NCBI GenBank assembly: GCA_003635305.1
Contig: PYJE01000137.1
Span: 1 to 35,179 of the forward strand
DNA length: 35,179 nt
Direction: 5' to 3'
Source of the DNA: Candidatus Poribacteria bacterium
GTDB lineage: Bacteria > Poribacteria > WGA-4E > WGA-3G
Positions within the stretch are counted from its first letter, which is position 1. Each line of letters starts with the position of its first letter. A program made the position numbers and the translations under genes. This document shows positions 15,619 through 24,721 of this stretch, in pieces. The notes beneath the pieces are model-generated. The model had not been told where the DNA came from, ran no database searches, and saw only the letters and a list, made by a program, of their open reading frames with translations.

Positions 15619-15831
15619 CTAGGAGTGTGATTTCTCCCGGTCTGCCGCGTAAGCGAGACATGCCCGAATATCAGTTTCGGTTAGATACGGAAAATCGTCA
15701 AGCACTTCCGCTACCGTCATCCCCGAAGCAAGATATTCGAGCACATCGTAAACGGTGATGCGCATGCCGCGGATGCACGGCTTCCCGCTCCGTTTGTCCG
15801 GTTCAATGGTGATAATGTCTCTATAGTTCAT
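15619..15831 (-). CDS. DUF433 domain protein (antitoxin-like)
   Basis: ATG 15831 follows AGAGGAGAG. The product has 70 residues. It reads MNYRDIITIEPDKRSGKPCI then R-G-x-R-I-T-V-Y-D-V-L-E-Y-L-A-S-G-M-T, followed by a second helix pair: the DUF433 fold, a winged/HTH-like small domain. DUF433 proteins usually precede a PIN-like DUF5615 toxin. The next gene here is DUF5131 beyond a REP element, so this looks like an orphan. It may autoregulate, but no operator is evident. Confidence 0.85.
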   Translation of the reverse strand: MNYRDIITIEPDKRSGKPCIRGMRITVYDVLEYLASGMTVAEVLDDFPYLTETDIRACLAYAADREKSHS

Positions 15832-15870
15832 GTCTACTCTCCTCTCTGAAGTTGGTGACATGCATCCCGT

Positions 15871-15896
15871 ATGCGCGGTTTGAAACCGCGCATACC
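15871..15896. repeat. Single REP-like palindrome
   Basis: ATGCGCGGTTTGAAACCGCG followed by CATAC, palindromic, between the DUF433 and flippase genes. Confidence 0.7.
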
Positions 15897-15945
15897 AGTG
15901 GAAAATGATGCATTTGCGTCTGCCCTATTAAATATGATACCTAAT

Positions 15946-17424
15946 TCATCTGGTTAATGTCAAGTTTTTTAGCGTGCGGAATTCTCCCCAAACGGCGAGC
16001 CCTCCCCCATAAAACCCTATCGCTAACGGTATCAACACCCAAACCGACACAGAACCTCTCGTCAAAACTAAACCCACTCCCATCAAAACCGAGAGGAGCA
16101 ACGCCTTGAGAATAAATCCTGTCTCGGTGAGTTTGGCAAGCCGCTTTGAGATGTAACCGAACCCGACGATGAGCAGATACACCTCGCTGAGCACCATCGC
16201 TATCGCCGCGCCGACGTGACTGAAGCGCGGGATAAGGAACAGATTCAAACCGATGTTCAGCAATGCCGTTGTCGCCATCAGAAACGAGAACGCACGGCGT
16301 TTATCGGCGGCGCGAAGCACTGTCAGGACTACCGTCGTTAAGAAGATAAGTCCGCCGGAACCGCTGAGCCATTGCAACGCTATCGCGATGTTATCTACCG
16401 TCTCTACGGGAAATAACGCCGCGGTAATCTCGCGGGAGAGGGTTGTAAGTCCCACGGCGAACGGAATGCCGCTCAGCAGCATCCATCGCACGCCGAACGT
16501 GTAGACCTTCGGGAAATCGTCCGGTGCTTTCTCGAACGCGCGGGAGAGGACAGGAAACATCGCGCCCATCATGAACGCGCCCGGCAGAATCGTGAACGCG
16601 TTGACAAGCGTATATGCTGAACCATACCACATGTTCGCCTCTATGCCATCTGGGCTGAGTTTTGACAACAGAATCGCATCAATCCGAAAGTAAAGCAGGT
16701 TGAAGAGGTTACCGACTGCGAACGGCAGTGCCTGTCGCAACAGCACCGAGATAATCTGCCAGTTCAACTGAAAACGGAGCGGCGTAAATCGATAGCGGGT
16801 TACTGCAACACTCAAACTTAGATTGATGCAACTCGCCGCCAGCATTACGTAACAGACGAACACCAGCTCGTATCCGAGTAAAATCGCGCCGCCGCCGATG
16901 AGGACGAAAGCACCGCGCTCGGCCACCACGGTCAGTGCCTCATATCTCATCTCCTCGTGAGCGCGGAAGACGCAGCGATACAACTGCGCGATGGAATTGG
17001 CAATCTCTGCTAGCCCTAAAAAGACTATCATCTCGATAAACGAGGCGTAGCCGAGTTGCACACCGCTCACTACCATGATGGCATAAGCGATGAGCGAGAG
17101 GACTCCGCGCACGAGAAGCGCGTTGCCGAGAAATTGCCGAGTGCGCGGCAAATCCAGCGTCATCTCTCGAATCAGCGGGTTTTGGAGTCCCAACTCTGTC
17201 AGGCTTGCGATGAGGTTCGTTAGGCTAATCGCGACGAAGTAGCCGCCGAGCGCGTTTTGGGGGAAATACCGCGGCATCAGCCAGATGGTTATCACGAGCG
17301 CACCGAGCCGACCGAGGAGGTGTGCGCCGAAAAGCGTCGACGTGTTTTGGAATATTTTTGTTGTTCGCAAGGCGTTCGGATGGATTGTTTGGTGCGAGGA
17401 GGTATCTCCTCGTAAAGCCGTCAT
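15946..17424 (-). CDS. Polysaccharide flippase (Wzx/MATE-like)
   Basis: This 492-residue protein has about 12-14 hydrophobic segments from residue 30 to the end. It matches the polysaccharide synthase/flippase family: an early LFGAHLLGRLGALV helix, ALPFAVGNLFNLLYFRIDAILLS mid-protein, and a late GLNLFLIPRFSHVGAAIA. It probably flips a lipid-linked sugar across the inner membrane. The start at ATG 17424 has no ribosome site, and the first 30 residues lie in a 97-bp duplicated element (17371-17467), so the true start may be a downstream TTG or GTG near residue 20. Confidence 0.85.
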   Translation of the reverse strand: MTALRGDTSSHQTIHPNALRTTKIFQNTSTLFGAHLLGRLGALVITIWLMPRYFPQNALGGYFVAISLTNLIASLTELGLQNPLIREMTLDLPRTRQFLGNALLVRGVLSLIAYAIMVVSGVQLGYASFIEMIVFLGLAEIANSIAQLYRCVFRAHEEMRYEALTVVAERGAFVLIGGGAILLGYELVFVCYVMLAASCINLSLSVAVTRYRFTPLRFQLNWQIISVLLRQALPFAVGNLFNLLYFRIDAILLSKLSPDGIEANMWYGSAYTLVNAFTILPGAFMMGAMFPVLSRAFEKAPDDFPKVYTFGVRWMLLSGIPFAVGLTTLSREITAALFPVETVDNIAIALQWLSGSGGLIFLTTVVLTVLRAADKRRAFSFLMATTALLNIGLNLFLIPRFSHVGAAIAMVLSEVYLLIVGFGYISKRLAKLTETGFILKALLLSVLMGVGLVLTRGSVSVWVLIPLAIGFYGGGLAVWGEFRTLKNLTLTR

Positions 17425-17467
17425 CGCCGTTGGCGATGTCTCGGTTTTCGATGCTATTTCTTTGTTG
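17371..17467. repeat. Direct repeat, copy 1
   Basis: GGCGTTCGGATGGATTGTTT and what follows match copy 2 (17502-17599) closely. Each contains a GAGGA...TCCTC hairpin and ATCGCC-GTT-GGCGAT. Copy 1 overlaps the flippase 5' end. Confidence 0.7.
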
Positions 17468-17501
17468 TTCGCGTGGCGTTCGGATTTTTTGTTGTCCGCA
17501 A

Positions 17502-17599
17502 GGCGTTCGGATAGGTTGTTTGGTGCGAGGACATTTCTCCTCGTGAAGTCGTCATCGCCGTTGGCGATGTCTCGGTTTTTGATACGAGTTCTTTGTCGT
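17502..17599. repeat. Direct repeat, copy 2
   Basis: Partner of 17371-17467. A short third piece (TTGTTCGCGTGGCGTTCGGA near 17464) lies between them. Confidence 0.7.
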
Positions 17600-17623
17600 T
17601 TTGCCTAGCCGATTAGGGGACTT

Positions 17624-20600
17624 CTACAAAGGCCAGCCCCCATGCTGTTGAATTTCCAATTCGATCTCCGGCATCACCGACAGGGTTTCGTGCAGGGCCT
17701 GGCAGATGGCCTGATAGTGCCGAATATCCACCGGTTGCAAGATGCGTCCCTTCCGAACTTTCAGCCAGCTTTGCGCAGGTGGATACGCGCCGATCTGGAA
17801 TTCCCAAACTTCTGGCGCGACTCCCTCAAAATACTGATGCTTATTTATCCAAACCCGCTCATCTGAATTATCATAGCGAACTTGTCCGACAACGTTGCTG
17901 CCCGCCACCTCAAAGCGAGGTTCATTTTTGTGAACCGTGCCCTCTGGAGATAGGATATGGCAATGGACTAACCGTTTGCCAAATTCGCACAACCTGCGGA
18001 AAAGATTTGGCTGACGTGTGAACGGAATCCGCGGAAAATCGGTTTTGAGGAATTCTGCATAGCGTTCCTGATAGGTAGGCGCGTAAAGCACGGCATAGAG
18101 ATAATGTAAAACGTCTTCTGCGCCGAAGGTTTCGCGCAAATCGCCACAGCCGCATCCGATAAAACGCATATCTAGATGTTGCGCGAGTTTTTCGGCAAAT
18201 CCCGCCGCAAAGTTCGGTTCAGGTGCCTCGCTACCATCAGGATAGCGGTAGAGTGGAAAAAAGTAGTAGTGGTTGGAGATGGCCAACATATTGTTAGAAA
18301 CGAAGGCGTGACACCACCGAGACGCTTGTGGATTGTGCCGAGCCGTAATCAAACCGACATTTGAAGTCGCGAAGAAATGCTGCATCACATCACGTCTAGG
18401 CCTGTCGAGAAATCCACCAGAGCGTCCCGTGTAATACGTAAATCGCGTGTCAAACGGCCGGTAGCAAATCGGCACAGTATGCTTAGTAGTGTCAGGACTC
18501 AAGGTATCTCCGAGGACTGGCGGCTCGTTCAAATCCTTTTGTATACGCGCGACTGTCTTTTCGGCTAAACCGAATTGTTGACACGCCTCATCTACTGAGA
18601 GGGTCCGGAATTGACGAACTGCTTGGAGCACATCTTCTCGCGTATAGTGAATCGTTAAGTCGTCTCTGCCGCTAGAGATACTCACCGAATTGACAGGGAA
18701 AATGTCCTTAACGCTTATGCCGCTCTCATATTCTTCCCGGTAGGTTCCCTCTTTGGGAACGAGGAAATAGTTAGGCGACATCGGAGAAAGTTCACGCCAC
18801 TGCGTGGTGTGGATATCGTTTTCCGATAACCAGTCCATTTTGCTTGCGCGGTTCCCCCAGAGAGCTGCGTAAAAAACGCGGCAAGGCCCTTTCGCGTTTC
18901 CTTCCTTCTTGACAAAGAAACCGATTGCAACGCCTTGCTGGATGTCAAACACGTTCTCGTCTCTCCCACCGTCGGGAGTTCTCTCTTTTTTTCGGAGGTT
19001 TCCGTGCAGATTCAGCAGATAAATCTCGTCAAATGCGTTCAGCAAACTGTCCCGCATTCCCCGGAAGGTGAGATTATCAAGGTAGCCGTGGTTAGTAATG
19101 CAACCGAGCACGCCATAACCTGTCCGTTCAATATGCCACTGCGCGATGCGGATAAATTTGACGTAGTCGTCGTTGAGCATTTTCGGGTTTCTCTCATTGA
19201 GCGGCTGCCCATCGACTTGGAAGTAGTTCGCTGTCGCGGTATCGCTGCCATCGGAGCCGCGCAGCAGATTGTAAATCCAATCGCTTTTGTTTGCGGAGTG
19301 GACAGCGTAAGGCGGGTTGCCAAGGATAACCATCAGTTGATACAGTTTTTTAATTTTGATGGCGGCGTCGCCTTCCTTCGCAATCGGGTTTTCTTCCGCG
19401 AGATAGAGCTGCAAGTCGCGTTCATCCAGCGTATTGGTGAGGTAAACGCGCAGTCGTTCGTCTTGCGTAAAGTGGTAACCCATTCTGGCGAGGTGTTGCG
19501 TTAAACTGAGGTGACACATCGCATACGGTGCTACCATCAATTCAAAACCGAAGAGGCGCGGCAGAAGATGTTTCCGAACGTAATCCGGCCAGGTTCCCGG
19601 CGAATTGCCTTGCGACGTGATGTAGGCATCGTGCACCTTGTCAACGACATGCCGCAGGAAAGTGCCGGTACCGGTGGCCGGGTCAAGAATTGTCACCCGC
19701 GGTTGCGTTCGCGCCGCACCGCTGTGTTGCGCGACGGTCTCGGCATCGGCGAGCCCATCGGGAATGCCGAAATCTCTCTGTAAAATCTGATGGACGCTCC
19801 GGACGATATAGGATACCACTGCATCCGGCGTGTAGTGTACCCCGCGCAACTTCTTCTCGTTCGGGTTATACGCCTTTAAGAACGTCTCATAGAAATGGAC
19901 AATGGCATCGCCTTGGGCAGCGTCCTTCAGAAGGTTATGGATATCAAGCTCCTCAAGGAACGCAACCAGATCATCCACAATCCAGTTCAGGTCTGCGTCA
20001 AGCAATATTTTTTGTGAAAACCTGGGTTCTTGCAGGAGGGCGGCATCTTCCTGCAGTCCCTTATCGGCGCGCGTGAAAATCGCATGCAGAAACGGACTCG
20101 TTTTCAGGAAACCTTTCACGGCACTCTCCCGCGTAAACGGGCCTGTTTTGTGTTCAGCACGGGCGGCAAACAGCCCATACGTCATCGTTTGGGCAATCAT
20201 GTCCGCGAATTGCGACGCAGATAACCGCTCAACAAGATGTTCACGGAACGCCGCGAAGAGTTCGCCGAGTTTCGAGGCACTGTCGTTCTCCAGAATACGG
20301 CTTATCCCGTACCGAAGGAGAAGTGCCTTCTGGCTCAACCGCGCCGCTAAATCTTCCGGACTGATGACGACGAGAGGTTGATACCCGTAAATGAAGGCGT
20401 TCAGCAAATCCCGGATGTCGGATGCATTTTCTGGAAGATACTGAATGTTCCGCTGCGGCGAGATGTCGCCAAGCCGAACGCTTTGATGCTTCTCACTCTG
20501 ACGATACAGGCGGAATTCAAGGTAATCCGTCAAAATGAGATTTTCCAATCCGTTTCGGTACCTTTGGAGCTGCTCTGTCTCCTCGATTCTGTCAAGGTTG

Positions 20601-20824
20601 GCACCAATATTTTTCGCCTCAATATAACCGACTGGTTGCCGATTCTTGAGAATAAGCATGTCTGGCGCGTTGCGTCCGAGATGCGTCGGTTCGTTGATTA
20701 CCGTCCATTCGTCGGATTTCAGAAAATCGGTGAGCAGCCGCTCAAGATTTGAGCGATACGTATGTTCGGTTGCGCGTCTGCTGTGCCACTTCTGCTCTAT
20801 TTTTCTGAGATATTCCTTAAACAA
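17624..20824 (-). CDS. Type IIG/ISP restriction-modification enzyme
   Basis: This 1066-residue protein begins at TTG 20824, 8 nt after GAGGG. An N-terminal PD-(D/E)xK-like nuclease is seen as Pro54-Asp55 ... Glu69-Ala-Lys71 (APDMLILK...YIEAK). A helical connector leads to GVHYTPDAVVSYIV (328-341), SAM motif I DPATGTGTFL (381-390) and the N6-adenine motif NPPY (503-506). The remainder, about 600-1066, is the target-recognition part. Cleavage and methylation in one chain is the type IIG/ISP plan. It is the last gene of the operon, 14 nt after tsaB. Confidence 0.9.
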   Translation of the reverse strand: MFKEYLRKIEQKWHSRRATEHTYRSNLERLLTDFLKSDEWTVINEPTHLGRNAPDMLILKNRQPVGYIEAKNIGANLDRIEETEQLQRYRNGLENLILTDYLEFRLYRQSEKHQSVRLGDISPQRNIQYLPENASDIRDLLNAFIYGYQPLVVISPEDLAARLSQKALLLRYGISRILENDSASKLGELFAAFREHLVERLSASQFADMIAQTMTYGLFAARAEHKTGPFTRESAVKGFLKTSPFLHAIFTRADKGLQEDAALLQEPRFSQKILLDADLNWIVDDLVAFLEELDIHNLLKDAAQGDAIVHFYETFLKAYNPNEKKLRGVHYTPDAVVSYIVRSVHQILQRDFGIPDGLADAETVAQHSGAARTQPRVTILDPATGTGTFLRHVVDKVHDAYITSQGNSPGTWPDYVRKHLLPRLFGFELMVAPYAMCHLSLTQHLARMGYHFTQDERLRVYLTNTLDERDLQLYLAEENPIAKEGDAAIKIKKLYQLMVILGNPPYAVHSANKSDWIYNLLRGSDGSDTATANYFQVDGQPLNERNPKMLNDDYVKFIRIAQWHIERTGYGVLGCITNHGYLDNLTFRGMRDSLLNAFDEIYLLNLHGNLRKKERTPDGGRDENVFDIQQGVAIGFFVKKEGNAKGPCRVFYAALWGNRASKMDWLSENDIHTTQWRELSPMSPNYFLVPKEGTYREEYESGISVKDIFPVNSVSISSGRDDLTIHYTREDVLQAVRQFRTLSVDEACQQFGLAEKTVARIQKDLNEPPVLGDTLSPDTTKHTVPICYRPFDTRFTYYTGRSGGFLDRPRRDVMQHFFATSNVGLITARHNPQASRWCHAFVSNNMLAISNHYYFFPLYRYPDGSEAPEPNFAAGFAEKLAQHLDMRFIGCGCGDLRETFGAEDVLHYLYAVLYAPTYQERYAEFLKTDFPRIPFTRQPNLFRRLCEFGKRLVHCHILSPEGTVHKNEPRFEVAGSNVVGQVRYDNSDERVWINKHQYFEGVAPEVWEFQIGAYPPAQSWLKVRKGRILQPVDIRHYQAICQALHETLSVMPEIELEIQQHGGWPL

Positions 20825-20838
20825 GGCTATTTCCCTCC

Positions 20839-21582
20839 TCAGTAGATACCTATTCTAACATAGTTCGGCACTAAAGTCCAATAGTTATCGCTGTCCCTAT
20901 TTTGTAAGCGTTGCGCGCCGAGGTGCGCGACCGTGGCACCGCGCGGCACATTGAAAATCGCATCGGCGAAGCGGATTTTTTCGCCGAGTGCAGCCCGCAC
21001 CGCATCCGCGTATGTCTCAAGTCCATCGCCAACGAACGTGCACTGCAGTAGGAGAGCCCTCCCGTTCTCGATTTCTGCGATGTGCGCTTTCCCGTTCTCG
21101 ATTTCTGCTAGGCGTGTTCTCCCGCTTTCGGTGATGCTTGCCAGGAACGTTTCAATCGGCAAACAGCTATCATCGCTGAGGCGTTGCCATTCGTCTCCGC
21201 CGCGGAAGATAGCACCGTAGACTTCGTTCCGCCGCGCGTCGAGGATGGGACAGATGAGCCCTTCGTTCCAGCGCAAATTGTAGGCGATTGCCTCCAGCGT
21301 TGAAACGCCGACAATCGGTTTGTCGAGTGCGTAACAGAGGGATTTGATTGTGGCGATGCCGATGCGGATGCCGGTGAAAGAACCCGGTCCGGTGCCGACA
21401 GCGCATCCGTCTAGTTCTGCAGCGGTGATGTCGCCCCATTTCAGGACGGTGTCAATCGCCGGCATCAGTCGGGAAGAGTGCGCCTGCACGATATTAAGCG
21501 TATGCTCCGCGACGATGTGTTCGCCATCGATTAAGGCGACGCTTCCGATGGGGGTTGAGGTGTCAATGCCAAGGATTTTCAT
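20839..21582 (-). CDS. tsaB: tRNA threonylcarbamoyladenosine biosynthesis protein TsaB
   Basis: ATG 21582 overlaps the stop of the upstream endonuclease (ATGA). The product has 247 residues. The ASKHA-fold start MKILGIDTSTPIGSVAL and the loop GTGPGSFTGIRIG (about 63-75) identify TsaB, the partner of TsaD in making t6A on ANN-decoding tRNAs. Around residues 160-182 there is a tandem duplication of about 10 residues (A-E-I-E-N-G-K/R-A), encoded by a 30-nt-period repeat at 21061-21108; most TsaB proteins lack it. It is a housekeeping gene inside a restriction-modification operon. Confidence 0.92.
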   Translation of the reverse strand: MKILGIDTSTPIGSVALIDGEHIVAEHTLNIVQAHSSRLMPAIDTVLKWGDITAAELDGCAVGTGPGSFTGIRIGIATIKSLCYALDKPIVGVSTLEAIAYNLRWNEGLICPILDARRNEVYGAIFRGGDEWQRLSDDSCLPIETFLASITESGRTRLAEIENGKAHIAEIENGRALLLQCTFVGDGLETYADAVRAALGEKIRFADAIFNVPRGATVAHLGAQRLQNRDSDNYWTLVPNYVRIGIY

Positions 21583-22571
21583 TCCAATTCAACCAATAGT
21601 TCTGAACGGTGGTTCAGCCCTTGCTCCTGTTCTTGTAGAATTGCTCCTGGCGTGACAGAGTCTTGCACTTCATCGGAAAGTATGACAGGCAAGATTTTGT
21701 CCAACGCCGCTTGCAGTTCGCCGGTAAACGGGCGGCAGGGAATAGAGAGTTCGTTAAGCACCTGCTCAAATCGCTGATACCCGTTGGATGCCTGAAGTTC
21801 GATCCAGAGGATGTTGTGTGCATCCATCTGCGCTTTGTTGAGGGCAGAAAGTTTATTGGCAACCAGCACACGGCTTCCGCGCGCGTAAACCGCGTCTGCA
21901 CTTTCGGGGTTCCCTTTTCCCATGAGTTTCACTTCGCAGCGGTGCTGCGTGCCGGTTGCATCGCGCAGATAAAAATCCGCTTCTCGCGATGATGCCGGCA
22001 GCTCGCTCTGATCGAAGAATCTCCTCGGCACGCGGAAAAGAGCACAAAGCGTTGCCATCAGAGGTTTTTCGACCTGTTTCCCAGCAGTGCTCCACAAGCC
22101 TCCGCGAAGTGCCGAACGTTTGACTGCCAGCGTGTTGATGACAACCAAACTCTCGCTAAGAGTCAGATCGACGCTTACGTGACGAAGTTTTATGGTTAAC
22201 GTTACGTCAACATCGTCCTGCTCGGTGAGGTTGTTAATCGCGTTGTAGAGAGCATCGTAGTGTTCCAACGATGCCTCTAGGACGATTTTCTTGCTCGCCG
22301 AATTATACATGTTGGAGATAGTCTTTATGTTCATGCCCGAATGAACGGCTACCTCTTCCTTGCTCAATGCCTCATTGCAGAGGAGTTCCTTTCTATACCA
22401 ATCGGCGGTTACGGCTTCATTATCCAACTTCGCATGCGCAATGCGTTTGAAAAAATCCACAACGTATTGCAAAAACTCGGCATCGATTAGGGTAATGACT
22501 TCCGACCGGTAATCTTCACCCGCAATGAGTTTGCGAATGATATTTTTGATGACGATTCCGGTAACAGTCAC
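21579..22571 (-). CDS. CfrBI-like type II restriction endonuclease
   Basis: The product has 330 residues, starting at GTG 22571, which overlaps the methyltransferase stop (GTGA). The N-terminal half is helical with an HTH-like stretch (LSKEEVAVHSGMNIKTISNM, 69-88). The C-terminal half carries a PD-(D/E)xK-type core: R-E-A-D-F (Glu197, Asp199), then C-E-V-K (Glu213, Lys215). The architecture and the gene pair agree with the CfrBI family (target CCWWGG in the type member). The target here is unknown. Coupling to the methyltransferase supports the call. Confidence 0.75.
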   Translation of the reverse strand: MTVTGIVIKNIIRKLIAGEDYRSEVITLIDAEFLQYVVDFFKRIAHAKLDNEAVTADWYRKELLCNEALSKEEVAVHSGMNIKTISNMYNSASKKIVLEASLEHYDALYNAINNLTEQDDVDVTLTIKLRHVSVDLTLSESLVVINTLAVKRSALRGGLWSTAGKQVEKPLMATLCALFRVPRRFFDQSELPASSREADFYLRDATGTQHRCEVKLMGKGNPESADAVYARGSRVLVANKLSALNKAQMDAHNILWIELQASNGYQRFEQVLNELSIPCRPFTGELQAALDKILPVILSDEVQDSVTPGAILQEQEQGLNHRSELLVELE

Positions 22572-23971
22572 GGTTTGTGATTCCTCCGTTTTTCAGTTTG
22601 AAGTTCTGCCAAGGAGAGGCTCCTTGGCGGCTGTTCAGGTGAAAATAGGGACGCGTCAAGCCGTTGCATCGCGCGTTCCACGTATTCTTCCTCTTTTTCA
22701 CAGAGGAGAAAATACCTTTCCAGGGCCATCGCTGCTTGTCCAACGGTACCGCTCCCGCCAAACGGGTCGAAAACCAGATCTCCCTTGAAGGAGTAAAACT
22801 GAATGACGCGCGCCGCCAACTCGACTGGAAAAACGGCCGGATGAACTTTGTCCGCTGAGGGATTAATGTGCCAGACATTTGTCTTTTCATAATCCCCCAC
22901 GATTTTGCTGGATTCAATGGTTTCCGCGTTATATTGCCGCATGTTCCAATCGATCAGCTTGTCCGTTTTCTTCCGGTATACCATAACTGATTCGGTGACA
23001 GAATTCGCCTTGTAACCGAGCGGTTTACGGTGTTGAAAGAAACCGCCGTTGCGGTTCTTCGCAGCATAATCCGGTTTCACCCAAGTGATGTCATCAATAA
23101 ACTCCCACCCGATTTCGGTGAGGCGCGGGTGGATGTCGTAAGGGATGGCATACCGCTTGCTCGCATGCGCACGACTAATACGCGGCACGATGACCGGGGA
23201 CGTATTCAACACGAAGAACCGTCCCTCTTTCGTGACGCGGTGCGTCTCCGCGAAAACGGTGACGAGAAATTCAAGATACGCCTCGTAACTCTCAAAAATC
23301 GTGTAATCGCGCGCATTGTAGTAGGGCGGCGACGTGAAGGTGAGATGCACCGACGCTGTCGGAATCGCTCGCAAAACTGCACTCACATCCGCACAGACAA
23401 CCACGTTTTTCAGGAAATCGGGACTGAGCGGATGCGGCTGCCGTTGCACGTCACTCTCGATATCGCTGACAGGTGCCAACGCCTGACTGACGTGTTCACG
23501 GAGCAATTCATTCGGGTGTTCGCGCAGCGGCGTTAAGTACCGCAGAACTTCCGGATGTTCCTTGAAGCAGAGCAAGCCGCGCACTGCCTGCAGGATAATT
23601 TTCGGTGCTGTGTCTGTCAGGAAGTGTCTCAACACCGGAATCGCCTTCTCGCTTTTGAGCCTGCCGATTGCCGATACTGCCTCTCGGCGCGCCAGCGTGT
23701 TTTTCTCGGCACGCGCAAACGCCGACAATGCCTCTAAGAACGTTTCGTCTTTCAATTTCCCGACGTTTTTCACGGCGAGGCAGCGGATTTTCGGGTTCGG
23801 ATGCGCGAATAACGGAAGAAACACCTCGCCATCAAACCCTCTCGGCAGCCGGCCGAGGTTCTCAAGCGTGAAGAGAAGTGTCTGCTCCGGCGTGTCCGCG
23901 GCGAGCACGCGCGCGAAAAATGGCGCGTTCGCCCGCAATTTTTCAGTGTCAATCTCCGATTTTGTTATCAT
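22568..23971 (-). CDS. HEAT-repeat-fused DNA methyltransferase (N4-cytosine type)
   Basis: ATG 23971 follows GAGGTG with 8-nt spacing; a TTG at 24010 also opens the frame but has no site. The product has 467 residues. Residues 1-170 form HEAT-like helical repeats (PNPKIRCLAVKNVGKL, TLARREAVSAIGRLKSEKAI, LLREHVSQAL). The catalytic motif TSPPY (213-217) precedes SAM motif I FDPFGGSGT (401-409), a beta-class order seen in N4-cytosine and some N6-adenine methyltransferases; TSPPY favours N4-cytosine. It is the first gene of the restriction operon. The HEAT part may serve protein or DNA contact. Confidence 0.88.
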   Translation of the reverse strand: MITKSEIDTEKLRANAPFFARVLAADTPEQTLLFTLENLGRLPRGFDGEVFLPLFAHPNPKIRCLAVKNVGKLKDETFLEALSAFARAEKNTLARREAVSAIGRLKSEKAIPVLRHFLTDTAPKIILQAVRGLLCFKEHPEVLRYLTPLREHPNELLREHVSQALAPVSDIESDVQRQPHPLSPDFLKNVVVCADVSAVLRAIPTASVHLTFTSPPYYNARDYTIFESYEAYLEFLVTVFAETHRVTKEGRFFVLNTSPVIVPRISRAHASKRYAIPYDIHPRLTEIGWEFIDDITWVKPDYAAKNRNGGFFQHRKPLGYKANSVTESVMVYRKKTDKLIDWNMRQYNAETIESSKIVGDYEKTNVWHINPSADKVHPAVFPVELAARVIQFYSFKGDLVFDPFGGSGTVGQAAMALERYFLLCEKEEEYVERAMQRLDASLFSPEQPPRSLSLAELQTEKRRNHKP

Positions 23972-24027
23972 TTTAAGCACCTCGGTCGATTTTTTGACGA
24001 TTTTCCGCAAAAAAAGTGCAATTTAAT

Positions 24028-24056
24028 TTGCATTCCGCGCAAAATTGTGGTATAAT
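24028..24056 (+). promoter_or_regulatory. tRNA-Ala promoter
   Basis: TTGCAT (24028-24033), 17 nt ending GTGG, TATAAT (24051-24056), 23 nt before the tRNA. Confidence 0.75.
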
Positions 24057-24079
24057 TAAAACAATCACATCAACAATGT

Positions 24080-24152
<73 letters not shown>

Positions 24153-24234
24153 CTTCTTCTTTTTGCGCCGCCTCCTTACCTTCTCGCGTTCCCATTCTCC
24201 AACGTTAAAACAGGTGGGCGTTACCCAACGTCCA

Positions 24235-24535
24235 CTGGTAGGCGCGCTTTCTAAGCGCGCATCCATGCCTGCGCGGTTGCAAACCGCGCCTACGGTGGTT
24301 GTTCTACCCCCATCTTAACCGGTAGGCGCGCTTTGTAAGCGCGCACCAACGCCTGCGCGGTTGGAAACCACGCCTCCGGTGGTTGTGCTGCTTTCATCTT
24401 AACCGGTAGGCGCGCGTTGTTAGCGTGCATCCACGCTTGCGCGGTTGGAAACCGCGCCTACGGTGCTGGTAGGCGCGTCCACTGGTAGGCGCGCTTTCTA
24501 AGCGCGCAACCACGTCTACGGTGGTTATCCGCCTC
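24235..24535. repeat. Large REP-like cluster
   Basis: At least five GGTAGGCGCGCTTT-type palindromes alternate with inverted partners (GCGCGGTT-G-NAAACC-GCGCC). They can form large stem-loops and fill most of the 569-nt gap between tRNA-Ala and the heptose kinase gene. I see no gene in 24153-24721. Confidence 0.9.
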
Positions 24536-24721
24536 CATCTTAATAGGTTAACATATCCTATCAAAATTGTCAAGCAAAATCCGCGGCTAAATTGTAAAGG
24601 CGGATGTCATTAACTATCCGCCAAAAAATAATTCTTGCTTGAAAAAATGAAATAGGGTAAAATACCGACAAATAAAAATGCTTCTTGCTTTAACCTGCAG
24701 ACGTGTGTTAGTATAAATCTC

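Noticed and set aside
15488-15661. N-terminal extension of DUF5131
   Set aside because: It reads through a REP palindrome; ATG 15487 has its own ribosome site and begins the conserved domain.
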